DNA of 64,000 nucleotides, from positions 3,243,044 through 3,307,043 of the forward strand of contig NZ_AP018288.1 in NCBI RefSeq assembly GCF_002368335.1. The letters run 5' to 3'. This document shows positions 24,768 through 33,358 of the stretch, in pieces. Numbering within the stretch: the first letter of the stretch is position 1; each line of letters starts with the position of its first letter. The position numbers were made by a program, and so were the translations under genes. The notes under the pieces are model-generated. The model saw only the letters and a list, made by a program, of their open reading frames with translations, ran no database searches and was not told where the DNA came from. The stretch comes from Nostoc sp. NIES-4103 (GTDB taxonomy: Bacteria > Cyanobacteriota > Cyanobacteriia > Cyanobacteriales > Nostocaceae).

Positions 24768-24956
24768 ATGCGCCTCAATGGATATGACTATTCTGAGCTT
24801 GTACGCATAATCGACCTTTTTTTAGAAAGCCAATACGGTGAAGTATGGCACAATTTTTGTGAAAATTACGTAAAACAAAGAGATAGTTATGAGATTGCTG
24901 AAGAGCCTCCTAACGTAGAAAATCAAAATACAGATGAAGATCAGCAGCAGAATTAA
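24768..24956 (+). CDS. 62-residue hypothetical protein
   Basis: A small acidic protein starting MRLNGYDYSELVRIIDLFLE and ending in a disordered Glu/Asn/Gln tail (NTDEDQQQN). A good ribosome site, AAGGAG, lies seven bases before the ATG. The N-terminal 40 residues look like a compact helical unit with aromatic residues (YGEVWHNFCENYVKQRD). It is divergent from the chemosensory operon and may be regulated with it. No family is recognised. Confidence 0.55.
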   Translation: MRLNGYDYSELVRIIDLFLESQYGEVWHNFCENYVKQRDSYEIAEEPPNVENQNTDEDQQQN

Positions 24957-25022
24957 AGAAAACTATCACTTGTACCTTTGAAGCTGCTCTAAGTTTTGGG
25001 TAATCCTGAATAGGAACGATAG

Positions 25023-25158
25023 AAGTAAGTAAGGCGGTGCAATTAAAGATAACTGGCTAGGGCTGTCATTCGTCATTTGTTCTTTGTCATTTGTAAGGGA
25101 ATAAGAGCCTATTTACGTTTCGTAATATAGTTTGGTTGATTTCCACCGACTTACTTAG
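25023..25158. mobile_element. MITE-like element, family A, copy 2 (about 135 bp)
   Basis: The ends AAGTAAGTAAGGCGGTGCAA and CACCGACTTACTTAG form terminal inverted repeats (AAGTAAG-K-CGGTG). Left and right portions match copy 1 at 2911-3210. The centre has TCATTTG heptamers. No ORF is present. Confidence 0.65.
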
Positions 25159-25302
25159 TTGATTCTAACTGCACAGATGTCAGCAGCCTTTCTTACCTGT
25201 GAAATTGTATCCCTCAATAATAGTTATAAAAGTGTGTTCTCTGTTTCCTCGTGTCATGGTTTTAAGGGACTTCCAACTAAATAAATATCCCATCGCTCTG
25301 TG

Positions 25303-25345
25303 CAAGCTGGGGAGGCTGGGGAGGCTGGGGAAGCTGGGGTAGAAA
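25303..25345. repeat. GGGGAGGCT repeat
   Basis: Four to five GGGGAGGCT/GGGGAAGCT units. They lie downstream of the CylK-like gene. The rest of the 25159-25482 gap shows no gene that I can support. Confidence 0.7.
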
Positions 25346-25482
25346 GAGTCTATTCATCGTCTTCGCTCTCCAAATTGAATAATTTATTTTCTGGAAGTAC
25401 CTTAAACCAAAACAGCATTATCTATTTAGGACTATCAGAAAATAAAGGTGCAGTAGTATTGCATACTACTTACACCTACAAT

Positions 25483-27678
25483 TTAACCTTGCAAAAAGTT
25501 CAAATCATCACTACTGAGAAAGGAAGCATTACCAGTACTAACTCCTTGAGACAAAACTGAAGTAAAAGAGTTTTGATTTACAGGGTCAAATATATTACCC
25601 AGGTTAGAAGTGATTTGACCATAGCTGAAGGAACTGCTCGTACTGATTCCTTCATTGGGGTTAATCAAATTATCGCCACTGGGTAAAAGCTCATCAGTAA
25701 CGAAAGTACTACTGATATCAACAGTAAAAATTGCAGTAGGATCGGTAATGCCAATGACATCGTTAGAATCGCCGATGAAGTTTTGCACATTTCCCTTGTT
25801 TGTATCAAGGGTAGCTACCCAGGCGTCCACAGTCGAATTAGTAGATTCAGTAGAAGTATCACCCAACAAGCTATCAGTATATCCAGTCACAAAAAGCTTG
25901 CCATTATTATCTGTTGTCACACCTGTAGCGTAAGTCAGGTTATATTTACTGCCAAATTCTTGAACCCATTTATTGTTACCATTGGTGTCAAACTTGGCGA
26001 CAAAGGCATTAACAGTCTGCTTATAAGTATCTGCGCTTGAATCCTCGTTGGAATATCCTGTCAAGAAAATATTGTCTTGGGAATCGATTACTATGTCAGC
26101 TAAGTAAGTACCATCATCACCTTCAGAGCCAAACTGTTTAGTCCACAATTGAGTTCCATCAGGGCTAAACTTACTCAGCCAGATATCGTTAGACCCTGTT
26201 TTATCCTTATTTGCTGTACCTAAACTACCTGAAGTCCAACCAGTAACATAAATATTGCCAAGGCTATCAGTGTCAACAGTCCATCCAGCTTCAAGACCCT
26301 CATCTGTACTACCAAATTGTTGAATCCACTCTACCTCACCGGCGGGGTTCACCTTTGCCAGCCAAGCATCGTACTTCAAAAGATTTCGAGATGGGTCTGA
26401 CTCTTTGATTAAACCTTGAGTCCATCCAGTAGCGTAGGTGTTACCATTTTTATCCACAGCCACATCATAAGTTTCATCAAAAACAAAATTCCCCAGGGGC
26501 GTATTCTTGCCAATTTGTGTAAACCACTCCTGGTTGCCATTACTATCTAACTTAGTAATCCAAGAATCATCTTGAATGGAAAAATTGAAAATGTCTCTTC
26601 TTGTATTTTCTTTAATTGATAAACCCGATAAATAGACATTACCCCCTTCATCTACATCAAGACCAAACGAGCTATTAGAATAACCAGCAGTGACATCAGT
26701 TCCAAACTGCTTACCCCACAACAAATTGCCATTGCTGTCATACTTAGCCACCCAAATATCAAGCTCGGATGATTGCTTAGTTGAAAATAAACTACCCCCC
26801 GTGTCTCCTGCTACATAGAAGTTACCATCTTTGTCTGTGACAATAGAATAAGGATTATCAGAACCGGCAGTACCAAACTGCTTAGCCCATAATTGATTAC
26901 CATTATTGTTAAATTTGACTATCCAGATATCTGTAGAACCATTATGGTTTCCTGCTAAGGGGCCAGTAGTATATCCTGTGGCATAATAATTGCCCGAAGG
27001 ATCTGCGGCAGTAGCAAGACCTAGCTCAACAGCGGTAGTTCCTAACTGGTTAATCAACTTTTGTTCGGGTTTTTTTTTTGGCTTTTCGCCTACAAATTGG
27101 AAATATTCCCCTTTGAAATCTAAAACTTCTTCAGGTTTGGAAATCACATAAGCAATGAGGTCAGGATATCCCTGCTGCACTGAAAAGATAGCCTTACCAT
27201 AAAAAAGTTGATCGACTCCTTCAACCTTTAATCCGTTAATTGGTACTATTCGATAGTCTGCCTCATTACCGTTGAGACGGATGACATCTTCAGAGGTGCC
27301 AAAATCATAAATGACGACGTACTCATTCAAACCAAGAAAGTTTGTAGTCAGTAGCTTATCCGCAGTGTCAGTATTTGCATAGTAAGGTTGAGTTTCATCT
27401 CCCAGAATATATCTGTCTCCTCCTACGGATGGAATATCCTTTTCTAGAATGAGTAATGGATTCCCTTCTTGAATCCCAAGCACAACCTCGTATTCTTCTG
27501 GAGAGTTGTCAAATACATCACCAAACCAAAAATCAATATTAGTGCTGCCATTTCCCAGGTCGCCGTAAAAAGTATCATTGCCACCACGACCAAAAAGAGC
27601 TTCAAAACTTGAATTTCCTCCGATAACTATATCGCTAGCAGGTGTATAAAGTGAGATGTTGAGTTTAAAATCACTCAT
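25483..27678 (-). CDS. CylK/BrtB-like calcium-binding beta-propeller protein
   Basis: A 731-residue protein without a signal peptide. Residues 1-200 contain RTX-like calcium-binding sequence (GGNSSFEALFGRGGNDTFYGD; GGDRYILGD; EYVVIYDFGTSEDVIRLNG). Residues about 210-640 hold seven or so SBBP-type propeller blades of the form GNxYxTGxT followed by D(I/A)W(I/L)xK(F/Y)xxxG and WxxQFG. A Ser/Asn-rich tail ends the protein. This order is that of CylK, which alkylates resorcinols with secondary alkyl chlorides in cylindrocyclophane synthesis, and BrtB, which esterifies carboxylates with alkyl chlorides. The cluster also encodes a CylC-like halogenase that would make such a chloride. Generic SBBP proteins share the fold, so the enzymatic call rests on context. 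Arg89 is a candidate for the CylK catalytic Arg. Confidence 0.72.
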   Translation of the reverse strand: MSDFKLNISLYTPASDIVIGGNSSFEALFGRGGNDTFYGDLGNGSTNIDFWFGDVFDNSPEEYEVVLGIQEGNPLLILEKDIPSVGGDRYILGDETQPYYANTDTADKLLTTNFLGLNEYVVIYDFGTSEDVIRLNGNEADYRIVPINGLKVEGVDQLFYGKAIFSVQQGYPDLIAYVISKPEEVLDFKGEYFQFVGEKPKKKPEQKLINQLGTTAVELGLATAADPSGNYYATGYTTGPLAGNHNGSTDIWIVKFNNNGNQLWAKQFGTAGSDNPYSIVTDKDGNFYVAGDTGGSLFSTKQSSELDIWVAKYDSNGNLLWGKQFGTDVTAGYSNSSFGLDVDEGGNVYLSGLSIKENTRRDIFNFSIQDDSWITKLDSNGNQEWFTQIGKNTPLGNFVFDETYDVAVDKNGNTYATGWTQGLIKESDPSRNLLKYDAWLAKVNPAGEVEWIQQFGSTDEGLEAGWTVDTDSLGNIYVTGWTSGSLGTANKDKTGSNDIWLSKFSPDGTQLWTKQFGSEGDDGTYLADIVIDSQDNIFLTGYSNEDSSADTYKQTVNAFVAKFDTNGNNKWVQEFGSKYNLTYATGVTTDNNGKLFVTGYTDSLLGDTSTESTNSTVDAWVATLDTNKGNVQNFIGDSNDVIGITDPTAIFTVDISSTFVTDELLPSGDNLINPNEGISTSSSFSYGQITSNLGNIFDPVNQNSFTSVLSQGVSTGNASFLSSDDLNFLQG

Positions 27679-27829
27679 TTTTTTAAGTCCTTTGTTTCAA
27701 GAATTGAGATTTTTATGTTCAATTAGGCTGAACTGACTTGAAAATACTTTGTGCCTTCGTGTCTTTGTGGTAGAAAATTAACCGCAAAGGCACTAAGACA
27801 AGGGCAGCCGTTTGGTTCATGATGGCTAT
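27679..27829. other. Spacer with dispersed repeat
   Basis: It contains TTGTGCCTTCGTGTCTTTGTGG and a partly complementary ACCGCAAAGGCACTAAGAC, a hairpin-forming version of a repeat found many times in this window. It may attenuate transcription between the exporter and CylK-like genes. Confidence 0.5.
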
Positions 27830-29380
27830 TTATCTTTTGCTTTTTACAGAAATCAGGTAATTATTGATGGGTTTGTTAACAGTTGGCTGAACAAACAAAA
27901 CAATCAAAAATGCCCCAGTGAGTAAGGCAACACTGGCGATGAGTACAGCTGTGTGTAAACCTGAAACGAAGGCATTATTAATGGCTTGATGCAAAGCAAG
28001 CTGAGAAATGTTGGCTGGGAGATGATTGGAAATTTTAATTCCACCGTGCAAAGCATCTGCAATTAGCTGATCTTGGAGGTTTGAAGGTAGATTCCAAGCA
28101 GAAAGCGATCGCACCAAGTCTGAAGTTAACTGTTGTGTGAGAATTGTGCCTTGAATGGCAATTCCTAAAACACTGCCAAGTCGGTTACTCATGTCGTTGA
28201 CTGCTGAGGCGATTCCGGCTTGGCTTGAGGGTGCAGAGTTCATCGCTAATCCTACCAAAGGCGCTATTGCTAAGCCACCACCGAAACCGGAGACAACAAG
28301 GTTCCAGACAATTGCTGCATATTCTGTATCAGCACTGATTCCTCGGAACGAAAATGTTGCCACCCCTGCTAATACCAATCCTGTTGTGATGGCAAAGCGC
28401 GGCCCTAAAAGAGCAACGAACCACCCAGAAACAAGGGATGCAATGATGAAAGCCGCATTCATCGGCAAAAAGCGTATACCCGCCGCCGCCGCCGAGTATC
28501 CTTGCACTTGCTGTAAGAACAGGCTGAAAAGAAACAGTAAGCTGACGAGGGTGAAGAATACTAATAGTGAGACGAAATTGGCTACAGCAAACCTTGGCTG
28601 TTTAAACAAGTCTAAGGGCAGCATTGGGTGGCTGCTGCGGGACTCAATCAGCAAAAAACCCACAAAGCTAAGTGCGGCTACTGCTAGCAAACAGACAATG
28701 AGCGGCGATCGCCATGCACCAGCATTACCTTGAGTCAGCCCATAGGTGAGCGCAGCCAGCAGCATGATACTGAGTAATAAACCTGGCAGATCAAGACGCT
28801 GATTCTTAGGGTTTTTACTGTCCTTGACAAAACGGGAAGTCACCCAAAAAGCGATCGCGCCAAAGGGTACATTGAGAAAAAACACACTCTGCCATCCCAG
28901 AGTATCCACTAGCACCCCGCCAAGCACAGGCCCAGCAACCAGAGCTATTCCCGACACCCCAGACCAGATACCGATGGCTTGAGCTTTCTGTTTTGGCTCA
29001 GAGTAAGTATCAGTGAGAATAGAGAGAGAACCCGGTATCAAAGCAGCAGCACCGATTCCTTGGAGAGTCCGCCCAGCAATCAAAATACTGAGATTGGGAG
29101 CAAAACCACAAACCACAGAGGCGATGGTGAAAATCACCAGTCCTGTAAGGAAGACTCGCCTGCGCCCATAAATATCGCCTAATGTCCCGCTTGTCAGCAC
29201 TAAACTAGCCGCAGCCAGCGTATAGGCATTGAGAACCCACTGCAATCCTGACACACCAGCATCCAGACTGATCTGAATTTTGGGAAGGGCTATATTCACA
29301 ACGGTGTCGTCAAGATAAGCCATGAAGAGGGCAAAACACATGGCTACCAGTGTGATAGCTTTAACACGACCTCGATTCAT
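27830..29380 (-). CDS. MFS transporter, DHA2 (EmrB/QacA) family, 14 TM
   Basis: A 516-residue proton-driven exporter. It begins with MCFALFMAYLDDTVVNIALPKIQ, the TM1 motif of DHA2 drug exporters, and continues with GTLGDIYGRRRVFLTGL (motif A), IAGRTLQGIGAAALIPGSLSIL and GPVLGGVLVDTLGWQSVFFLNVP (motif C). Hydrophobic segments are consistent with 14 helices. It is encoded inside the biosynthetic cluster in the same direction, so its probable job is export of, or self-protection against, the chlorinated product. ATTCGTA heptamers (29399-29430) lie directly upstream of the start. Confidence 0.9.
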   Translation of the reverse strand: MNRGRVKAITLVAMCFALFMAYLDDTVVNIALPKIQISLDAGVSGLQWVLNAYTLAAASLVLTSGTLGDIYGRRRVFLTGLVIFTIASVVCGFAPNLSILIAGRTLQGIGAAALIPGSLSILTDTYSEPKQKAQAIGIWSGVSGIALVAGPVLGGVLVDTLGWQSVFFLNVPFGAIAFWVTSRFVKDSKNPKNQRLDLPGLLLSIMLLAALTYGLTQGNAGAWRSPLIVCLLAVAALSFVGFLLIESRSSHPMLPLDLFKQPRFAVANFVSLLVFFTLVSLLFLFSLFLQQVQGYSAAAAGIRFLPMNAAFIIASLVSGWFVALLGPRFAITTGLVLAGVATFSFRGISADTEYAAIVWNLVVSGFGGGLAIAPLVGLAMNSAPSSQAGIASAVNDMSNRLGSVLGIAIQGTILTQQLTSDLVRSLSAWNLPSNLQDQLIADALHGGIKISNHLPANISQLALHQAINNAFVSGLHTAVLIASVALLTGAFLIVLFVQPTVNKPINNYLISVKSKR

Positions 29381-29394
29381 GCCTGTAATACCAA

Positions 29395-29432
29395 TTGGTA
29401 ATTCGTAATTCGTAATTCGTAATTCGTAATTA
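29395..29432. repeat. (ATTCGTA)n heptamer array
   Basis: Four to five copies of AATTCGT, the complement of the ATTACGA class. It lies just upstream of the MFS start, in the 169-base spacer after the glycosyltransferase gene. Confidence 0.85.
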
Positions 29433-29549
29433 AGAAAACTAGATTTGATCTAGGTTTATGGTTTAAATTTGTTGCCAGATTTTGTGGTTTTTAGTGGTGG
29501 GAAGAAAGCAAATACTAATTTTCCCTACACCCCACACCCTTCTTGTTGA

Positions 29550-30776
29550 CTACCTATACTCAAGTGATGCTGTCTCTGTTGTCTTGTAGCTATTGGCAAG
29601 AATTTTTTGCAAGTTATCAGAAATTTCAAACACGGCTCGATTGTTTACAGCAGCAACATTGGCACGGTAGCGAGCAAAATTTTCCGGCTGAAGAAACTTT
29701 TTAACTGCCTGATCAATATTGCGAAAATTACGAACAACCAAACCTACTTCTTTTTGTTCAACACAGTCTGCGTTGTATCGTTCGTGGATGAGTGTGGAAA
29801 TATTACGTTCCATAATCATTGGTAGATTCATTACTAAAGCTTCGCTGATACTACAAGCACCTGGTTTATTAATTAAAAAGTCGGAAAGATGCATGTAGTA
29901 AGGAATGTCTTTAGTAAAGGCTGTGACAAATCTTTTTTGTAGACCTTGGCTTTCACGTAAAGCTGTAGCCAACTCTTCATTGCGTCCGCAAATAAAAATC
30001 AGTTGTAGCTTTTGTTGAAAACGCTCTAGACGCTCGGCAATTTCTAGCATTACTTTGGAACCATAAGCACCAAATAATACAAGTCCTGTGAGACAGTCTG
30101 GATCTAAACCCAAACGTTGCCTTTCAGCGCGGCGATCGCAAACAATTGGTTCATAAAAACGAGGGTGAACAATTGTGCCGGAAGTTTTGATGATTAGCTC
30201 TTCTTTTACTCCCATAAAACGAGCTTGTTCTACTGTTTTTTCAGTTCCACAAACTAGATAATTTCCTGTTTTTGGTTCTATCCAAAACGCGGGTGGAAAA
30301 TCAGCGTAATCTCCAATAATAGTTACTACAGGAGTGCCTGGTTTTGCCTGCTGCACACTTTCCCACAGCCCTTTGTTATACAAAGGAACTACGGAAACTA
30401 CTAGGTCTGGCTGTTGCTCACGCCAATATTCTGCAAAAAATTTGACACCGACATCGTGATTGAGTTTGACAAGTAGTTTATTAAGGCGCATCTTCAACGG
30501 CCAAAGCCATGTCCAGCCGCTTTTCAGCATCAGGTTATACAAGTCATGTCCAGAAAAGCCCAATAGTTTGTAAGCACTGACTATCTTTTTTTGATTTGCC
30601 AAGTTATCGGCTATTTCGTCTATATCAGTGACAGTAAAACGCCAAGGTAATTGTTGTTGTTCAACAACAGCCCGTAGTGCATTATACATAGCATAATGTC
30701 CACCACCACCTTGGGAGGTAAGGACATTAATCAAAAACTCTTTTTTGGGATATGGCGATGATTGCAAAGTTTTCAT
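29550..30776 (-). CDS. GT28/MGDG synthase-like glycosyltransferase 2
   Basis: A 408-residue GT-B glycosyltransferase. The N-terminal acceptor domain begins with INVLTSQGGGGHYAMYNALR, which aligns with the DAGAGHR loop of MGDG synthases. The middle contains VVTIIGDYADFPPAFWIEP. The donor domain has GLVLFGAYGSKVMLEIAERL, LIFICGRNEEL and the sugar-nucleotide-binding FLINKPGACSISEALVMNLP. It is a paralogue of the enzyme at 32029, sharing for example RRAERQRLGLDPD. I chose the ATG at 30776, four bases after the mutase stop and preceded by AGGA, over the overlapping start at 30809. It probably transfers a hexose to a hydroxyl of the polyketide. Confidence 0.85.
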   Translation of the reverse strand: MKTLQSSPYPKKEFLINVLTSQGGGGHYAMYNALRAVVEQQQLPWRFTVTDIDEIADNLANQKKIVSAYKLLGFSGHDLYNLMLKSGWTWLWPLKMRLNKLLVKLNHDVGVKFFAEYWREQQPDLVVSVVPLYNKGLWESVQQAKPGTPVVTIIGDYADFPPAFWIEPKTGNYLVCGTEKTVEQARFMGVKEELIIKTSGTIVHPRFYEPIVCDRRAERQRLGLDPDCLTGLVLFGAYGSKVMLEIAERLERFQQKLQLIFICGRNEELATALRESQGLQKRFVTAFTKDIPYYMHLSDFLINKPGACSISEALVMNLPMIMERNISTLIHERYNADCVEQKEVGLVVRNFRNIDQAVKKFLQPENFARYRANVAAVNNRAVFEISDNLQKILANSYKTTETASLEYR

Positions 30777-30780
30777 TTTG

Positions 30781-31935
30781 TCATCCTGCAAGAACAACTT
30801 GTCTTTCATAGGTTGAATTTGCTATCTCTTTCTCAAACAAACCAAGGGCCCGCAGCACTGCATGATCCATGTCATAGTACTTGTAGTCTCCAAGTCGTCC
30901 TGCAAATAGGACTGTACCGTTGAGTTTTTCGGCTTCTTTGAGATAAAGATTCAGGCGATCGCGGTTCTGGTCATTGAGGATGGGATAATAAGGATCGTTT
31001 TTCCCTGGTACATAAGCTTGAGGATATTCCATCACTAAGGTAGTTTTAGGAGAAGTTTGTCCCGACAAATACTTTTGTTCAGTGATGCGAGTGATGTCAT
31101 AGTCGTTGGGATAATTAACTGTACCAACCTCTTGATAAGATTCTTGATCTAAAGTCTCAAATTGAAAGCGCAGACTACGATAAGGCAACTCACCATACAT
31201 GTAATCAAAGAAAGTATCAATCGGCCCAGTATGGAGTATGCGGTTAAACTTAACACCGTTAATAACTTCTCGATAATCTGTATTCAAAAGTACCTTAATG
31301 TTAGGATGAGCCAGCATTCGACGGAACATTTCGGTATAACCAAGCTTAGGCATAGCTTGGTAAGGGTCTTGAAAGTAACGATTATCCCGACTGATGTAGA
31401 CTGGAACACGTCCGGTTACTCCCTTATCAAGTTCCTCTGGTTTCACATCCCATTGTTTGATGGTGTAGCGGAGAAAGACATTTTCATAGATGTATTCAGC
31501 TAAAAAGCTTAAGTCACCGCTGGCACTTTCACGTAGTTTTAAAATTGGTACTTTAACCCCAAAACCAAAGTTTTCTAGAAGTAAGTTTTCTAGCTTTTCT
31601 GTGTACCGTGGAGGAAAAAGGGCATAAAGAGAATTGAGATTAAAAGGAATAGGGACTTTCTTACCTTCAACTACTCCTAGGACATGGTGATAGTAGTGTC
31701 TCCATTCTGTAAATTGAGAAAGATAATTCCAGACTTTTTGAGACTTCGTATGAAAGATGTGTGGGCCGTATTTATGAACTAAAATACCGTGTTCATTGTA
31801 GTAATCATAAGCATTCCCGCCAATATGATCTCGCTGTTCTACAATTAGTACTCTCTGCCCTAATTGAGTTGCAATGCGTTCTGCGATGACACAGGCTGAG
31901 TATCCTGCACCGACGATTAGCCAATCAAATATCAT
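30781..31935 (-). CDS. glf: UDP-galactopyranose mutase
   Basis: A 384-residue flavoenzyme that interconverts UDP-galactopyranose and UDP-galactofuranose. The FAD-binding Rossmann motif is VGAGYSACVIAERIA. The family blocks are DHIGGNAYDYYNE, GILVHKYGPHIFHT, IKQWDVKPEELD, SRDNRYFQDPYQAMPKLGYT, YRSLRFQFE and the C-terminal GRLGDYKYYDMDHAVLRAL. Length and motifs are those of an intact enzyme. It sits between two paralogous glycosyltransferases and follows GAGGAG. This points to galactofuranose as a donor sugar for the cluster product. Galactofuranose could alternatively go to cell-surface glycans. Confidence 0.94.
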   Translation of the reverse strand: MIFDWLIVGAGYSACVIAERIATQLGQRVLIVEQRDHIGGNAYDYYNEHGILVHKYGPHIFHTKSQKVWNYLSQFTEWRHYYHHVLGVVEGKKVPIPFNLNSLYALFPPRYTEKLENLLLENFGFGVKVPILKLRESASGDLSFLAEYIYENVFLRYTIKQWDVKPEELDKGVTGRVPVYISRDNRYFQDPYQAMPKLGYTEMFRRMLAHPNIKVLLNTDYREVINGVKFNRILHTGPIDTFFDYMYGELPYRSLRFQFETLDQESYQEVGTVNYPNDYDITRITEQKYLSGQTSPKTTLVMEYPQAYVPGKNDPYYPILNDQNRDRLNLYLKEAEKLNGTVLFAGRLGDYKYYDMDHAVLRALGLFEKEIANSTYERQVVLAG

Positions 31936-32028
31936 TTATTTTGCTCCTCATACCATTTTGGATTTTAGATTTTAGATTTTGGATTGGGAGTTGCTTGGTG
32001 TGCCTGCATTCTAGGAATTGTGTCAGTT

Positions 32029-33204
32029 TTATGCGTAACGAAGTTTAGGAGTGCGATCGCGTTCTTGGTTTGTTTGGGCTTGTTCTAAGATTCCTGATAA
32101 AATATCGACAACTTCAAACACTGCTTTATTATTAATTGCAGCAGCATTTGCACGGTAACGAGCCAGAGTTTCTGGTTGAATTAGCTTTGCTACAGCTTGG
32201 TTAATCTCTCGAAAATTGCGGACTACAATTCCAATTTCATTATCTGCAATCCACTCAGCCGAAGGTCTTTCTTGAAATAGGCTTAAGGCATTGCAATCTG
32301 TAATCACTGGTAAGTTCATAGCCACGGCTTCACTAACACCCACAGAACCAGATTTACCAATGAAGAAATCAGATAGATGCATATAGTAAGGGATTTCACT
32401 CGTAAAGGTTTCTACAAACCTTGGCAAACGGCTTTGTTGACGGCGCAAGGTTACTGCTAGTTCTTCATTACGTCCACAAATGAAAATTAGTTGTAGGTTT
32501 AACTGTGATTTTTCCAAAGAATCAGCAATTTCTAGCATCACATTTGATCCTTGGCTACCAAAAGTAATTAAAGCGGTGGGCAAATCTGGATCTAGCCCTA
32601 AACGTTGCCTTTCAGCACGGCGATCTACAGTCACCGGTTCATAGAAACGAGGCTGAATTATAACTCCTGATGTGCGGAAAATTTGCTCTTGTGTATAACC
32701 AAAGTTTTTTGCTTGTTCAACCGCCTTTTGAGTAGGACAAATTAAGAATTGCTCCTGTGGCTCAATCCAAAAATGGGGCGGACAATCGGCATGATCAGTT
32801 ATAAACGTGACGAAAGGAACACCTGGTAATGCTGCTTGCAAACTTTCACAAAGCACTCGATTAATATATGGCTGGACTGAAACTACCATATCAGGCTGAT
32901 GCTGCTGCCAATATTTTTTCAGACGTGCTAACCAAGCAGAATGATAAAGACGGATTTGTAGTTTGAATGAAGGAACTAATAAAGGTTCATTAATAATTTT
33001 TGCCCAGGTTTTTTGGAGAACGAACTTATTGTAAAAGTCCTGGGAAGCAGATGTATGAAGAATTTCTTTAAAAGCTTCGACTATATGAACTTCCCAAGGC
33101 AATTTGCGCTGTTCGATAACTTTTTGCAAAGCATTAGCAGTGCTGCGATGGCCTGCACCTGCATCATAAATCATTAGATATACTTTTTTCATCGCTTTTT
33201 TCAT
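32029..33204 (-). CDS. GT28/MGDG synthase-like glycosyltransferase 1
   Basis: A 391-residue GT-B glycosyltransferase. It starts MKKVYLMIYDAGAGHRSTAN, the acceptor-binding loop of MGDG synthase and related GT28 enzymes, and contains VTFITDHADCPPHFWIEP, ALITFGSQGSNVMLEIADSL, LIFICGRNEEL and FFIGKSGSVGVSEAVAMNLP in the donor domain. Acceptors of this family are lipids, which fits a fatty-acid-derived polyketide. Candidate starts are ATG 33204 and ATG 33192; upstream codons come from a dispersed repeat. It lies about 90 bases before the mutase gene and is paralogous to the second transferase. Confidence 0.86.
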   Translation of the reverse strand: MKKAMKKVYLMIYDAGAGHRSTANALQKVIEQRKLPWEVHIVEAFKEILHTSASQDFYNKFVLQKTWAKIINEPLLVPSFKLQIRLYHSAWLARLKKYWQQHQPDMVVSVQPYINRVLCESLQAALPGVPFVTFITDHADCPPHFWIEPQEQFLICPTQKAVEQAKNFGYTQEQIFRTSGVIIQPRFYEPVTVDRRAERQRLGLDPDLPTALITFGSQGSNVMLEIADSLEKSQLNLQLIFICGRNEELAVTLRRQQSRLPRFVETFTSEIPYYMHLSDFFIGKSGSVGVSEAVAMNLPVITDCNALSLFQERPSAEWIADNEIGIVVRNFREINQAVAKLIQPETLARYRANAAAINNKAVFEVVDILSGILEQAQTNQERDRTPKLRYA

Positions 33205-33350
33205 GAGGTTTGTGCAAAAAACGAACCACAGAGGAGCCACTGCGTTGGGCGGCTTTGCCGACTTGAAGCAAGTGGCGTCGCGCAGAGAGCGCGGAGGAAG
33301 AGAAGATTACTATCTCTGTGTTCTCTGTGCCTCTGTGGTTCGATTAAAAA
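33205..33350. repeat. Dispersed repeat (CACAGAGG ... CTCTGTGG class)
   Basis: It contains GAGCCACTGCGTTGGGCGG, AAGCAAGTGGCGTCGCGC and TTCTCTGTGCCTCTGTGGTTCG. Similar text occurs at 2365-2465, 36245-36365, 39470-39525 and 49895-50065, mostly between cluster genes. Apparent ORFs through it are not genes. Confidence 0.7.
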
Positions 33351-33358
33351 ATTCTTTC

